Shown here in pieces: positions 9,634 through 20,200 of a DNA stretch of 64,000 nucleotides. The notes beneath the pieces are model-generated. The model was not told the origin of the DNA and did no database searches. It worked only from the letters and a program-made list of their open reading frames with translations. The translations under genes were made by a program, and so were the position numbers. The stretch is from Pararobbsia silviterrae (lineage in GTDB: Bacteria > Pseudomonadota > Gammaproteobacteria > Burkholderiales > Burkholderiaceae), in contig NZ_RBZU01000001.1 in the NCBI RefSeq assembly GCF_003628125.1, positions 715,793 through 779,792 on the forward strand, read 5' to 3'. Every line of letters starts with the position of its first letter. Within the stretch, counting starts at the first letter, position 1.

Positions 9634-9834
9634 CTAGGCGGCGACCGGCTCCTCCAGGCGTACCACCATGTCCTCGTGGAACATCTCCTGGCGCAGCTCG
9701 CCGATTGCGTCGAACCACTGGCAGATCAGCCAGATGCCTTCCGCGAAGGCCACCGGTCCGACCTGATTGACGGTCATCGACGCCCCCCCGGACTTGAGGC
9801 GCACCACGTCGCCGATTTCGTAGCGTGTTGTCAT
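9634..9834 (-). CDS. YodC-like small protein (DUF2158)
   Basis: A 66-residue protein beginning MTTRYEIGDVVRLKSGGASM and containing GIWLICQWFD. This is the compact beta-barrel pattern of the YodC / DUF2158 family, in which 'GD.V.LKSGGP.MTV' and a 'C.WF' motif are typical. The role is unknown; family members often lie in stress or phage contexts. The start ATG is at 9834 with GGGGAAG upstream; the open frame continues further upstream without codon support. A strong terminator follows, so this is probably a single-gene transcript. Confidence 0.85.
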   Translation of the reverse strand: MTTRYEIGDVVRLKSGGASMTVNQVGPVAFAEGIWLICQWFDAIGELRQEMFHEDMVVRLEEPVAA

Positions 9835-9971
9835 TGTCTTCCCCGTCGGTATGGCCGGTCCTGCTTGGTATGCGTGGGTCGTGCACGCCCGGGTCGATCG
9901 TGCTGCTCGGGCGCTGCCCGGGTGCCGCGTCGCACGGACCAGCTGAGACGCGCGGCTTGCCTGGTATTCAT

Positions 9972-10277
9972 TCATCTCTGGAATCCAAAATTGCCGTAAA
10001 GCGCGGACACACCCACATAGGCGATCGCACAGCCGATGAGCTTGCCCTCGAAGATCGGCCACGCGAGCCTCGCGAGCGTGCCGTCCGCGAGCAGATCGGC
10101 AAGCTGCGGCAGCACGAACAGTCCGACGAGCGCCAGATAGATGCCGTTGATCGTCGAGCGGCGCAGCGCGTGGCTCGCGCCGATATTGAGCGCGACGACA
10201 CGAATCACCAGAAAGGCGAAGAGCGCGCCGACCGCATATTGTTCTCGAAGCAGGTAATCCGGAATGTCGCCGTACAT
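9972..10277 (-). CDS. Small integral membrane protein
   Basis: I do not recognise a family. The 101-residue product has three hydrophobic stretches (around residues 15-33, 44-60 and 78-95), suggesting three membrane helices in the inner membrane. It is on the same strand as the YodC-like gene, about 140 bp upstream of it. The upstream region is AT-rich and may carry its promoter. Nothing in the neighbourhood points to a function. Confidence 0.55.
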   Translation of the reverse strand: MYGDIPDYLLREQYAVGALFAFLVIRVVALNIGASHALRRSTINGIYLALVGLFVLPQLADLLADGTLARLAWPIFEGKLIGCAIAYVGVSALYGNFGFQR

Positions 10278-10685
10278 GATTCGCCCCGTGGATGCATGTT
10301 GCGTGACGACATAAGAGCAAGGATCGGGCCCGATTGATATTTATTTTCCTAAAGTCCGATTGATGATGAAAACATTCGATTGAATTTCGATAAACAGGGA
10401 ATAAATATCCTTTTGGGCCGGTTGGCGAGCGGGAGTCGCCGGCAGGCCGCCAAAAAACGTTACGTAGGCGAAACGTGACATCGGGTACACGCGCCGTAAC
10501 GTGGCGTCGCGCGGCGTGCGCCGATCGTCGGACGCAGAGAGGACGTATGGAGGACGGGCGCCGATACGGGACGGCGTGCGAGGCGGGGGCCGGTGTCGGA
10601 CCATCGTCCGTGCACCGAATGTTGCAGTGCTGAAACATGATCGGGGTTTTCCCGATCCGTTTTTACGTGTGCGCGAAGGATCGAT
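10278..10685. other. Intergenic region with an AT-rich core
   Basis: About 400 bp without a gene. The part at 10300-10410 is clearly more AT-rich than its surroundings and is the likely promoter of the small membrane protein. Downstream of the ctaG-like stop no T-tailed hairpin was seen. Confidence 0.45.
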
Positions 10686-11597
10686 TCAATCTTGAGACGC
10701 CGGACGACGGCCGGGCTGCCGGTCGGCGGGTCGGTTCGGTTGGCGGCCCGGTTGGCGGGTCGGTTTGCGGCCGGCTCGGCGGCGCGGCCGCTGCGGAAGG
10801 CGTTTGCGCTCCGACAACTGCATCCAGTTGCGCAGGGCGATCAAGCCCCCGATCGCCTCGAGCAAGGCCGCCGGCACCCACATGACGAGGCCGCCGATCG
10901 ATTGATCCATCGATTGCGTGATCCCCCCGAACGCACGGCCGCAGAGGTCGAACACGGGGTAGAGATCGTGTTGCGAGAACGTGATGTACGCGCCGGCCAG
11001 GATTTGCGGCGACATTGTGATGACGGGCGAGAGCACGCGCATGCCGGCCTTCATGCGCGCGGGCGGCGCGGGCCGGTGGTCGAGCAGCATCCACCAGTAG
11101 ACGAGGCCCGTGATCGTGACCGACCAGTTCATGAAATGGTAGAGACGCCAGTCGAGCATCGATACGAACTGGATCGACGGCACGAGCCAGATCAGGACCG
11201 AGAGCACGAACACGAACGTGACAAGACCCGGATGCAGCAGGACCGCGCTCAGGGCGCGCATCGCGGGCCGTCGCGCGAGACGGCGCAAGCGCATACGCCA
11301 GGCGAGCGGCAGTCCTTTCCAGAGCACGGGGCCCGGCAGCCCCGACATCAGAATCAGCGGCGCGAGGTGGTGCAGGATCAGATGCTGGATCCGGTGAATG
11401 AAGAATTCGTGCTCGGCGTAGTAGTCGAGCCGTGTGTGCAGCGACAGATAGAGCACGAGCGTGCCGGTCCAGAACGCGAACTGGCGGCCGAACGACACGC
11501 GCTGGCGCCGCGCGCCGCGGACATAGAGCGCGATCCCCGCGATAAACAGCAGGACCAGAGGGGGGGACGGTTCCCACGGAATCAGATAGGACAGCAA
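10686..11597 (-). CDS. Cytochrome c oxidase assembly protein (Caa3 CtaG type)
   Basis: A polytopic inner-membrane protein of 303 residues that matches the caa3-type CtaG family, which helps copper-site assembly in heme-copper oxidases. Conserved His-rich segments are visible, such as EFFIHRIQHLILHHLAPLIL, HFMNWSVTITGLVYWWMLLDHR and AGAYITFSQHDLYPVFDLCG. About seven hydrophobic segments are expected. The last 45 residues are a strongly basic Arg/Pro/Gln tail with short repeats like RQPGRQPNRP, which is not part of the family core. It is divergent from the LacI-type regulator. Confidence 0.85.
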   Translation of the reverse strand: MLSYLIPWEPSPPLVLLFIAGIALYVRGARRQRVSFGRQFAFWTGTLVLYLSLHTRLDYYAEHEFFIHRIQHLILHHLAPLILMSGLPGPVLWKGLPLAWRMRLRRLARRPAMRALSAVLLHPGLVTFVFVLSVLIWLVPSIQFVSMLDWRLYHFMNWSVTITGLVYWWMLLDHRPAPPARMKAGMRVLSPVITMSPQILAGAYITFSQHDLYPVFDLCGRAFGGITQSMDQSIGGLVMWVPAALLEAIGGLIALRNWMQLSERKRLPQRPRRRAGRKPTRQPGRQPNRPADRQPGRRPASQD

Positions 11598-11792
11598 CGG
11601 AACCTCGAACTTTCAGGCGCCCGGCGGGGCAAGCCGTGCCCTTCTCGCCGCGCCGCGTTCAGGCGATGATCCGCGTCGACGGGCGCACACTGGCGTCAAC
11701 GGCGCTCATCTTACCAGCGCGGCGTACCGGGCTCCGGCTAGAGGGAATTCCCCGACTGGAAGCCCTGCGGGCTCCCGATACCATCTGCGGTC

Positions 11793-12830
11793 ATGAAAAA
11801 GTCTTTTGGTCCGCCCGAGACCGTCACGCTGGCGAAGATTGCGCGTGCGGCGGGCGTCTCGTCGAGCACCGTGTCGCGGATTCTGAATGGCACGGCGCGC
11901 GTGTCCGCCGAGAAGCAGCGCGCGGTCGAGGAAGCGGTTCAGCGCTACAACTACCGGCCCAATGTGCTCGCGCGCAGTCTCGCGAGCGGCCGCACGGACA
12001 CCATCGGTGTCCTCACGCAGGACATCGCGAGTCCGTTCTATGGCGAATGGCTGCGCGGCATCGAGGACGAACTCACGCAGACCGGCCGCTCGCCGTTGTT
12101 CGCGAGCGGCCATTGGAACGCCGCCGACGAACAGCGGCAGCTCGAGAATCTGCTCGCGCGATGCGTGGACGGCGTCATCGTGCTCCACGGCTTCGTCGAT
12201 CCCGATTATCTGCGCGCGTACTCGGAACGCGTGCCCGTCGTCATGCTCGGGCGTCCGCTCGATCCGTCGCCGCGCCTCGTCTGTCTGGGCGTCGACAACC
12301 GGCAAGGCGCCTATGACGTCGTGACGCATCTGATCGAGCTCGGTCATCGGCGCATCGCGCATATCTCGGGTCATGCGCTGCAGCCCGATTCCGAGCAGCG
12401 CTTGATCGGCTATCGCGAGGCGCTTGCCGACGCCGGGATCCCGTACGACGACACGCTCATCGAACGCGGCAACTTCGAGGAGTCGGGCGGCCTGGTCGCG
12501 ATGGAGCGTTTGCTCGACGCGGGGGTGTCGTTCTCGGCCGTGTTCGCGTCGAACGATCAGACCGCCTATGGCGCGCGGCTCGCGCTGTACCGGCGGCATG
12601 TTCGCGTGCCCGACGACGTGTCGCTCGTCGGGTTCGACGATCTGCCCGGATCGCTCTATCTGACGCCGCCGTTGACGACCGTGCGCCAGCCGATTTACGA
12701 GATCGGCCGGATGGCGGCCGACGCCATGGCGCGACTGTTGCGCGGCGAGGCCGTGCCGACGCAGATCATGCGCGTCGAACTTATCGAGCGTGAAACGACC
12801 GCGCGGATCGGGACCGGCGCGGCGTCTTGA
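11793..12830 (+). CDS. LacI-family transcriptional regulator
   Basis: This is a 345-residue sugar-type repressor. The N-terminal helix-turn-helix (TLAKIARAAGVSSSTVSRIL, residues 12-31) and hinge (YNYRPNVLARSLASGRTDTIGV) are followed by a periplasmic-binding-protein-like effector domain. That domain includes LLDAGVSFSAVFASNDQTAYG, VGFDDLPGSLYLTPPLTTVRQP and a family-typical end. The GntR/GalR subgroup of the LacI family is the closest in appearance. No sugar operon lies next to it, so the regulated genes and the effector are unknown. It is divergent from the ctaG-like gene, which could be a target only by position. Confidence 0.92.
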   Translation: MKKSFGPPETVTLAKIARAAGVSSSTVSRILNGTARVSAEKQRAVEEAVQRYNYRPNVLARSLASGRTDTIGVLTQDIASPFYGEWLRGIEDELTQTGRSPLFASGHWNAADEQRQLENLLARCVDGVIVLHGFVDPDYLRAYSERVPVVMLGRPLDPSPRLVCLGVDNRQGAYDVVTHLIELGHRRIAHISGHALQPDSEQRLIGYREALADAGIPYDDTLIERGNFEESGGLVAMERLLDAGVSFSAVFASNDQTAYGARLALYRRHVRVPDDVSLVGFDDLPGSLYLTPPLTTVRQPIYEIGRMAADAMARLLRGEAVPTQIMRVELIERETTARIGTGAAS

Positions 12831-12841
12831 GGTGGCGTCTT

Positions 12842-12900
12842 GAAGCGGTGGCGAGGGGCGGTGTCTTGGAGCGGTGTCTCGAAGCGGTGGCGAGGGGCGG
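12842..12900. repeat. Imperfect tandem repeat after the LacI gene
   Basis: The 20-bp sequence GAAGCGGTGGCGAGGGGCGG occurs exactly at 12842-12861 and 12881-12900, with related GGAGCGGTG and GGTGGCGTCTTG copies around it. The array starts about 10 bp after the LacI stop. The rest of the gap to 13160 holds no gene. Confidence 0.8.
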
Positions 12901-13160
12901 CGTTGCGAACCCGGCCGACGCATCGGCGCGTCGTTAGACGGGGGCCGGCGGGGGCAGACGCGTACGTCGTCGAGGTCGTCCCGCGCGAACGCGTTCCGAT
13001 TTTCAAAGATTCGTTGAAGATGAATTCGCGGCCAGGTGGTTTGCGGGGCCGATGTGCACACGCATGATGCGACCCAAGGGCTGGCGCACGAATCGGTGTT
13101 TGAGCGCAGCGCGCGGCAAGCCGGCCCACTCATCCGAACATCCTGACCATGAGGGTTGCC

Positions 13161-14174
13161 ATGAAAGCCATCGCCTATAGAAAGTCGTTGCCGATCGCCG
13201 AGCCGGATTCGTTGATCGACATCGAATTGCCCGAGCCGACGCCCGGCGAACACGATCTGCTCGTCGACGTGCATGCCGTGTCCGTGAACCCGGTCGACAC
13301 GAAGATCCGCCGCAACGTCGCGCCGCCCGAAGGCGAGGCGAAGGTGCTCGGTTGGGATGTGGCCGGTGTTGTCCGGGCCGTCGGCTCGAAGGTGAGCCTG
13401 TTCAAGGTCGGCGATCGCGTCTGGTACGCCGGTTCGCTGGTTCGTCCCGGCGCGAACAGCGAGCGGCATGTCGTTGACGAGCGCATCGTCGGGCATATGC
13501 CGGCGAGTCTCGATTTCGCGAGCGCCGCCGCGTTGCCGCTGACGACGATCACCGCGTACGAGATGCTCTTCGATCGTCTCGGGATCGCGGAGGGCGCCGC
13601 GAGCGCGGGGAAGCGGCTCCTCGTCATCGGCGCCGCGGGCGGCGTGGGCTCGATTCTCGTCCAGCTTGCGCGCCAATTAACCGGATTGACCGTGATCGGC
13701 ACGGCCTCGCGTCCCGAGACGTCGGCGTGGCTCGAAACGCTCGGCGCGCACCACGTGATCGATCACACGAAGCCGCTCTCGGAAGAACTCAAGCGCATCG
13801 GCATCGCGCACGTCGAGTACATCGTATCGTTGAATCAGACCGATACGCATTGGCCGCAGATCGTCGAGTCGATCGCGCCGCAAGGCAAGCTTGCGTTGAT
13901 CGACGATCCCGAGCACATCGACGTCCGCATGCTCAAGCGCAAGTCGGCGTCGCTGCATTGGGAGTTCATGTACACGCGTTCGATGTTCGGCACGGCCGAT
14001 ATGATCGAGCAACACGTGCTGCTCGATCGCGTCGCATCGTTGATCGACGCGGGGACGATCCGCACGACGGTCAGCGGCAACTTCGGCACGATCAACGCCG
14101 AGAATCTCAGAAAGGCGCACGCCTTGATCGAGAGCAACAAGGCCAAGGGCAAGATCGTTCTCGAAGGGTTTTGA
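13161..14174 (+). CDS. Zinc-type alcohol dehydrogenase / quinone oxidoreductase family protein
   Basis: A cytosolic medium-chain dehydrogenase/reductase of 337 residues. The GroES-like N-domain has HAVSVNPVDTKIRR and LGWDVAGVVRAVG. The Rossmann domain has VIGAAGGVGSILVQLARQ, the NADPH-binding loop. It lacks the cysteines of the structural zinc site and resembles the ZADH-type quinone reductase subgroup (zinc-binding alcohol dehydrogenase family by name, probably zinc-free). The substrate is not known; reduction of quinones or enones with NADPH is the family norm. I chose the ATG at 13161 because GAGGG is six bases before it; an ATG 12 bases upstream overlaps this site. Confidence 0.9.
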   Translation: MKAIAYRKSLPIAEPDSLIDIELPEPTPGEHDLLVDVHAVSVNPVDTKIRRNVAPPEGEAKVLGWDVAGVVRAVGSKVSLFKVGDRVWYAGSLVRPGANSERHVVDERIVGHMPASLDFASAAALPLTTITAYEMLFDRLGIAEGAASAGKRLLVIGAAGGVGSILVQLARQLTGLTVIGTASRPETSAWLETLGAHHVIDHTKPLSEELKRIGIAHVEYIVSLNQTDTHWPQIVESIAPQGKLALIDDPEHIDVRMLKRKSASLHWEFMYTRSMFGTADMIEQHVLLDRVASLIDAGTIRTTVSGNFGTINAENLRKAHALIESNKAKGKIVLEGF

Positions 14175-14188
14175 CGGGAGCTGTTGCG

Positions 14189-15172
14189 TCAGTGAGGCTT
14201 CGCCGGCCGGTCGTTACGCGCGACCTGTTCGTCGAGGCGCTCGTCGTCGAGCCCGGTCGGTTCGAGGTGCGCGGTCACGTCGGCCTTCGGAAAGAGTTCG
14301 GCGACGGCCTGCTCGACGGCGTCGCAGACCGCGTGGCCGTCGTGGACCGACAGCGTGCCGTCGACCTCGACGTGGAAGTCGACGAATACGCGATCGCCGC
14401 CATAGCGCGTGCGCAAGTCGTGCATGCCTTGGACGCGATCGCAATCGAGCACGGTCGCGCGAATTTTTTCGCGCGTCTCGTCGGTGAGTTCGCTGTCGAG
14501 CAGTTGCGCAAGCGACTCGTTGGCCATGTCGCGCGCATTCCAGAGCATATAGGCCGAAATCAGCAGTGCGCCGATCGAGTCCGAGCGGGTCCAGCCGAAG
14601 ACGTGATCGAGCGCGAGCGCGGCGAGGACGCCGAAGTTGACCGCGATGTCGGTCATGTAGTGCGCGCGGTCGGCGGCGATGGCGGTCGAGCGCGTTCGCT
14701 TGACCACGTAGGTTTGCACCGCGACGAGCGCTGCCGCGGTCACCGTGCTGCCGATCACGACCCAGATGCCGAGACTCAACGCTTCGAGTTCGACCGGCGT
14801 CACGAGCCGGACGATCGACTGCGCGCCGAGACCGAGCGCGGCGCCCGCGAGCAGAATCGCCTGCACGAATGCCGCGACGGCCTCGCCCTTGCCGTGCCCG
14901 TATCGGTGTTCGCGGTCCGCCGGTTGCGCCGCGTATCGGACGCCCGTGAACGTGACGACCGATGCGACGACGTCGACGAGCGCATCGGCGGCCGACGACA
15001 GCATCGAGATCGACCCCGTCGCGGACCAGGCCCAGACCTTGACGCCGACAAGCACGAGCGCCACGCACATCGACGCGATCGACGCGACGTTGCGCAACGC
15101 GGCATTCGATTCGGCGTCGAGGGTGGGCTGGCCCGCGCGACGCGCGGGGTCGAGTGTGGCGTCCGAGATCAC
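14189..15172 (-). CDS. Cation diffusion facilitator (FieF-like metal exporter)
   Basis: This inner-membrane protein exchanges divalent metals (Fe2+, Zn2+ or similar) for protons. Six membrane helices are followed by a cytosolic domain. Metal-site motifs are present: MLSSAADALVDVVASVV in helix 2, HRYGHGKGEAVAAF in the following loop, and AADRAHYMTDIAVNF in helix 5. The C-terminal segment includes HDLRTRYGGDRVFVDFHVEVD, the dimerising domain. I prefer a GTG start at 15172 with AAGGA upstream; a TTG 13 codons earlier is also open. The gene is convergent with the oxidoreductase and stops 14 bp from it. Metal specificity cannot be read here. Confidence 0.9.
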   Translation of the reverse strand: MISDATLDPARRAGQPTLDAESNAALRNVASIASMCVALVLVGVKVWAWSATGSISMLSSAADALVDVVASVVTFTGVRYAAQPADREHRYGHGKGEAVAAFVQAILLAGAALGLGAQSIVRLVTPVELEALSLGIWVVIGSTVTAAALVAVQTYVVKRTRSTAIAADRAHYMTDIAVNFGVLAALALDHVFGWTRSDSIGALLISAYMLWNARDMANESLAQLLDSELTDETREKIRATVLDCDRVQGMHDLRTRYGGDRVFVDFHVEVDGTLSVHDGHAVCDAVEQAVAELFPKADVTAHLEPTGLDDERLDEQVARNDRPAKPH

Positions 15173-15653
15173 GTCGGGTCCTTGAAGGGTTGGGGGAGCC
15201 TGATCTCGCAATTATGCGTGGGCCGGCCCGCCGGGTGGGTCTTAACCCGTTTTTCGGCTTTTGAAGAGAATCGATCCGATTCTCGTTTTCGTCGTCGGTG
15301 GCGTCGTGCGACGTGCTCGCGAGGCACCGCCTCCCGCTTGAGCACGCGCTAGTCTGCGGCCGTTTTGTGACAGTTCGGTTGCGCGCGAGCTTGCCGACAC
15401 CGTCCCGCGGATCGGGGCCGCGCCTTGCGTGCACGGGAGCAGACGCTCTAGTCGAACGTAGTCGGGAATGTGTTCGCGCCACCGTGGCATTGCCGAACGG
15501 GAATCGTTTCGAAGCGTACAGGGCTTACGCGTCATTCAGCGTGTTCCTACATCGGAGTCGTTTTTGGTTGCCGTTTACGTAGAAGGCTCGCGCGGGAAAC
15601 CGTCTCGCGCGAAGCGAGCGAATCGGCACACGAACGGGACAATGTAAGCGTAC
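15173..15653. other. Intergenic region between divergent CDF exporter and chemoreceptor
   Basis: About 480 bp with no supportable gene. It must contain the promoters of both divergent genes. I looked for a flagellar sigma-28 promoter in front of the chemoreceptor and did not see a convincing one. Confidence 0.45.
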
Positions 15654-17213
15654 ATGCATAGCATCAAAATCAAGATCGTCGTTGCGTTGGGTATTTGCGT
15701 CGCGTTGATCGTCGCAGTCGGGGTGTTTGGACAGATCGGGATGGCGAGGTTGACACAGGGTTTGCGCCAGACCTTCGTACAGAACACGATACCGGTCGAG
15801 GATCTCGCCAGCACGCGGACGAGCGAATATGAAGTTCGGCTCGGCTTGCGGCGGGTTCAGGTGTTTCCTGACCAGACGAAAGCCGAAGTGGTGAAGATTC
15901 GCGCCGCGCAGACGCGTTTGAATGCGGCTTGGCGTCACTACTACCCTGACGGCATCTCCAACGACGTCGAGCGCCAGCTCGCCGATCGTATCGATGGCCT
16001 GATGCGCCAGTTCAACGAGGCGACCGATAGTGCATTGACGGCGATCGAGGGCGGCGATCTGAACGGTGGTGTGGCGGGCGCGGACACGGTGCCGAAGGTC
16101 GGGAACATCCTCAGTGACGCCCTCAATGAAGATGCCGACATGAATCTCGATATGGCGCTGCGGTTCGCCGATCGAAACGCGGAGATGGCGCACTCGATAC
16201 GGTTGATCGCCGTCGTATTGGTCTGCCTGGGCGCCGTGATCGCGATCGGCATTGCCGTGTATCTGGTTCGTGCGATCTCGAAGCCGCTCGAACAGGCGGC
16301 CGACGTCGCGGACCGGATCGCGCGCGGTCAACTCGACAATCGGATCGAGCATGAATCGAAGGACGAGGTCGGCCGTCTGCTCGATGCGCTGGCGCGCATG
16401 GACGCGCAATTGAGCGAGACGATTCGCGGCATTCGTTCGAGCGCCGAATTGGTCACGGTCGCCGCGCACGAGATTTCGGAGGGCAACACGGATCTTTCGG
16501 CGCGTACCGAGGAGCATGCGTCGTCGCTCGAACAGACGGCGTCGAGCATGACCGAGTTGACCGAGACCGTGAAGCACAACGCGGACAATGCACGGCAGGC
16601 CGGCACGCTTGCGACGCGCGCGACCGCGGTCGTGACGAACGGCGACGAATCCGTGCGGCGCATGGTTCAGACGATCGGCCGGATCAGCGGCAGTTCGAGC
16701 AAGATCTCGGAGATCACCGGCGTTATCGAGGGCATTGCCTTTCAGACCAATATTCTTGCGTTGAATGCCGCTGTCGAGGCGGCGCGAGCCGGTGAACAGG
16801 GCCGTGGTTTCGCCGTCGTCGCGAGCGAGGTCCGCAGCCTCGCGCAACGCTCGGCTGCCGCCGCGAAGGAGATCAAGGAATTGATCGGCTCGTCGGTTTC
16901 GATGATCGAGTCGGGCGCCGAGCAGGCGAGCGAAGTCGGCGAGACGATGGACGAGGTCAAGCGTGCGATCGAGCAGGTGTCGGGCATCGTCGTCGAGATT
17001 GCGAGTGCGTCCGAAGAGCAGAGCCGCGGCATCGAACAGGTCAGTCACGCAGTCGCGCAGATGGATGGCGTCATGCAGCAGAATGCCGCGCTCGTCGAGC
17101 AGGCCACGGCGGCGGCTCACTCGCTCGAGGAACAGGCGGAGATACTCAGGGATGCTGTGTCGGTGTTTCGCGTCGGCGACAGGGCGCGCGCGTTGGTCCC
17201 CGCGTTCGCGTGA
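15654..17213 (+). CDS. Methyl-accepting chemotaxis protein
   Basis: A 519-residue inner-membrane chemoreceptor. A first membrane helix (residues 8-28) is followed by a periplasmic four-helix-type sensor, and a second helix (about 183-205). HAMP ([20 protein letters not shown] onward) precedes the long methylated coiled coil. The signalling tip [36 protein letters not shown] binds CheA and CheW. The ligand is unknown. It lies alone, away from any che operon, convergent with the autotransporter gene. No CheR/CheB-binding pentapeptide is visible at the C-terminus. Confidence 0.95.
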   Translation: MHSIKIKIVVALGICVALIVAVGVFGQIGMARLTQGLRQTFVQNTIPVEDLASTRTSEYEVRLGLRRVQVFPDQTKAEVVKIRAAQTRLNAAWRHYYPDGISNDVERQLADRIDGLMRQFNEATDSALTAIEGGDLNGGVAGADTVPKVGNILSDALNEDADMNLDMALRFADRNAEMAHSIRLIAVVLVCLGAVIAIGIAVYLVRAISKPLEQAADVADRIARGQLDNRIEHESKDEVGRLLDALARMDAQLSETIRGIRSSAELVTVAAHEISEGNTDLSARTEEHASSLEQTASSMTELTETVKHNADNARQAGTLATRATAVVTNGDESVRRMVQTIGRISGSSSKISEITGVIEGIAFQTNILALNAAVEAARAGEQGRGFAVVASEVRSLAQRSAAAAKEIKELIGSSVSMIESGAEQASEVGETMDEVKRAIEQVSGIVVEIASASEEQSRGIEQVSHAVAQMDGVMQQNAALVEQATAAAHSLEEQAEILRDAVSVFRVGDRARALVPAFA

Positions 17214-17244
17214 GGCGGGGCGCTCGGTGTGCGCGTGGGGGTGC

Positions 17245-20200
17245 TCACCAACGCCAGCGCATGCCCGCGTTGCCCGTCACGAGGCTTCGGTGCGCGCCGT
17301 TCACGTTCGTCGTGTAGCTGGCGGCGGCAAAGGCGCTGCCGTGCGCACTGAAGTTCGCCGCGAGGCCCAGGTCGAATTCGGCGGCCGTCGAGGCGACGCG
17401 CGCCGAAATCACCGTCGTGTTCGCATAGGTTTGCGTGTCGGTGCCGTCGAACGTGCGCCACAGGTTCGCGCGCGCGTAGGGCACCCATGTCGTGCCCGCG
17501 CCTTCGACCGTGCCTTGCGCGCGCACGCCGATACGGCCGATGAGACCGCTGTCGGAATGCAATGCGACCGTCGAGATGCCGTCGTCGATATCGTCGATCG
17601 CGACATGTTGGAGGATCAGTTGAGCCTGCGGTTCGATGCTGAGCGTGCCGGCCAACGGCATCGGCAAGCCGCCCTCGATCGATCCCGCTTCCATATGGCC
17701 GTGCGAGCCGCCGACGACGCCTGAGTTTGAGGTGGGGTCGATCGACAGCAACGAGCCCATCAGAACTGTATCGGTGTACGCGCCGCCCGGACCGACGTGG
17801 GTCCAATAGGCTCCGACGCTATAGGCGTCGATCGCGAGGCGTCCTGCAGCGTACTCCGGAAAGCCGAGCGCGAAGCCGCTGACATCGCCGCTCGCGCGTG
17901 CAAAGCCGACGATAAGGCCCGCGTGGTTGCGATGGCCGTTCTCGGTCACGTCGGCGTAAACGTCCTGACCGATCTGGAGGCCTCCCGTATCGCCGCTGAA
18001 TTCGGGGGTCACGGTGCCCGTGTTGGTTTGCGCCAGATGACTGCCCCAGATGTGCGCCCAGGATGCCGAGAGCAGTCCCGTGTCGGTCAGCGACGCGGGA
18101 TCGCCGTGCCGGTCGTCGAAGGTGCCGAGTTGCGCGATGCCGAGCGTGCGCGCGAGTTCGGGCATCTCGGCGTAAATGGGGACGTCGATACGGTAGAGCG
18201 GTGTCGGGTCGGAACCCGGCGGCGGCGCGGCCGGAAGCGGCGGTGTGCCGATGGCGGCGATGGGTGTCGGCGTCGCGGCGGCCGTCGGAGCCGGTGCGGG
18301 CGCGACGCTCGAACGCAGATACCAGTTGTCCGACGTGCCGGCGTTCACGCCGCCCTTGAACAACGCATAGGCGTACGCGCCGGCCTCGAGCGGCGCTTGC
18401 AACGTGAACGCGCTTGCGGTCGTCGTCGCGCCGTCGAGCGCTTGTACGACGAGGATCCCGTTCAGCAGGGTCGCCGCGCCCGTGCCGCCGACGTTCGCGA
18501 CGCCGATCGCTGTACGGCCTGTCGCGCTGCCTTGCGAGATCACGAGTCGATCGCTCGGCGCGTTGTCGTCGCCGAGCACGGTCTGCAACTGCAGCGTGCC
18601 GTTGAGGCCGATGTAGTTGCCGTGGATCACGAGCGCGTCCGTCGTGCTCGCGCCGCCGTTCGTCAGCGAGATTGTTCCCGCGTTGCGGACTGTCACGAGC
18701 TGACCCGCGATGGCGGGCGCGATCGGCGGATCGCCGAGTCCGCCCGCGAACAGGGTGCTTGTCGCGTCGATGCCGAGGGCGCCCGTGCCGATGACCGCAT
18801 TGCCGAGCGTCAGGCCGGGGGTGTCGAGCGTCAGTTGACTCGCGTTCGTCAATTGCACCGACGTCCAGTTCGTGAAGCGGCTCGCGATGTGCGTCTGCGT
18901 GTGGTCGAGCGTCAGTGTGCCGGTCCCCGTGCCGCTCGATAGCGTGGTGAGCGCGTTCAGGTTCGTGTCGGTCAGGCCGATCAGCGTGGCCGTATTGTCG
19001 AGCCCGGCGAGCACGATCGATCCGATCACGACGCCTGCGTTGCGCCAGACGAGCGAGTCCGACGGACCCGTTGACGTCGTGATGCCTGAACCGACGGTGC
19101 CGCCCGTGATGACGATCGCATTCGCGCCGGCGCCGAGATTGACGATGCCCGTCGTCGAGCCGCCCGACATCGTGAAGGTGTCGTTGCCGGCGTCCGTTTG
19201 GACCGCCGCGACGGCGCCGCTGAGTGTGCCGCTGTTGTCGATCGACACGTTGACGTTGCCTTGTGCCTGTATCGCGATGAACGCGGTGCTCGTGATCGAA
19301 CCGGTATTCGTGATGAGGGCGGGGGCGCCGACGAAGAGGCCGGCATCGCGGGCGTCGATCGATCCTGCGTTGTCGAGCGTGCCGCCGCCGTTCGCGATGA
19401 CGCCGTTGACGGATGGCGCGACGATGCGCGCGCCGGCGCCGTTCGTGAAGGTGGCGGATTCGTTCATGAAGACGGCGTCGCCGCCTTGGCCGGTCATGGC
19501 GATCAGACCGTCGTTCGTAACGGTCACCGGGTCCGAGTTGAGTGTGAGGATGCCGAATGCGCCGGGGCCGGACGCTGTGATGCTGCCGGTGTTGATGAGC
19601 GTCGCGGCGCCGGATCCGTAGGGCGTGCGGCCGGAGATGTCGCCTGTCGCGTAGAGTCCGGCCGTGGTGGGGCCCGTTACCGTGATCGAGCCGGTGTTGA
19701 CGAGGGTGTCGTTCGGCGCGATGCCGGCCATGCCATATGAGCCCGTGCCCGAGGTCGAGAGGTAGCCGTGGTTCGTGAGCGTCGTGTTTCCGGGGCCTTC
19801 GAAATCGATCATGGCGCTCGCGTTGTCGCCGGTCGTCGTGATCGAGCCGGTCGTGTCGTTGAGCAGGTTCGACGAAGCGGCCGAGGTGTAGAGGCCTTCG
19901 GAGAATTCGCCGGTGGTCGTGATCGAGCCGCGGTTGACGAGCCGATCGTTTCCCGCGCCTGTGCCGTTGGCCATGATGCCTTTGGCGACGTATCCGTTCG
20001 TGTTCAGGGTGCCGTCGTTGAAGACGGTGCTTTGATCGCTGACGACGATCGCGGTCGTCGTCGTGTCGAGTTCGGCGCCGGGCAGGATGTTGACGGTGAC
20101 GTTCGTGCTGCCGGGGATCGCTGTGATCGTCGCGCTGGTGGGATTGGGTGCGCTCGTGTCGCAGGTGACGGTGTCGCCGGTGTTCGGCGCGAGGAGGTTG

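Noticed and set aside
11706-13676. A 656-codon open frame on the minus strand across the LacI and oxidoreductase genes
   Set aside because: It is antisense to two clear genes, has no family motif, is Arg/Asp/His-rich as expected for a shadow frame in GC-rich DNA, and lacks a ribosome site.
15173-15653. A sigma-28 promoter in front of the chemoreceptor gene
   Set aside because: No TAAA...GCCGATAA-like pair with correct spacing could be found by eye.
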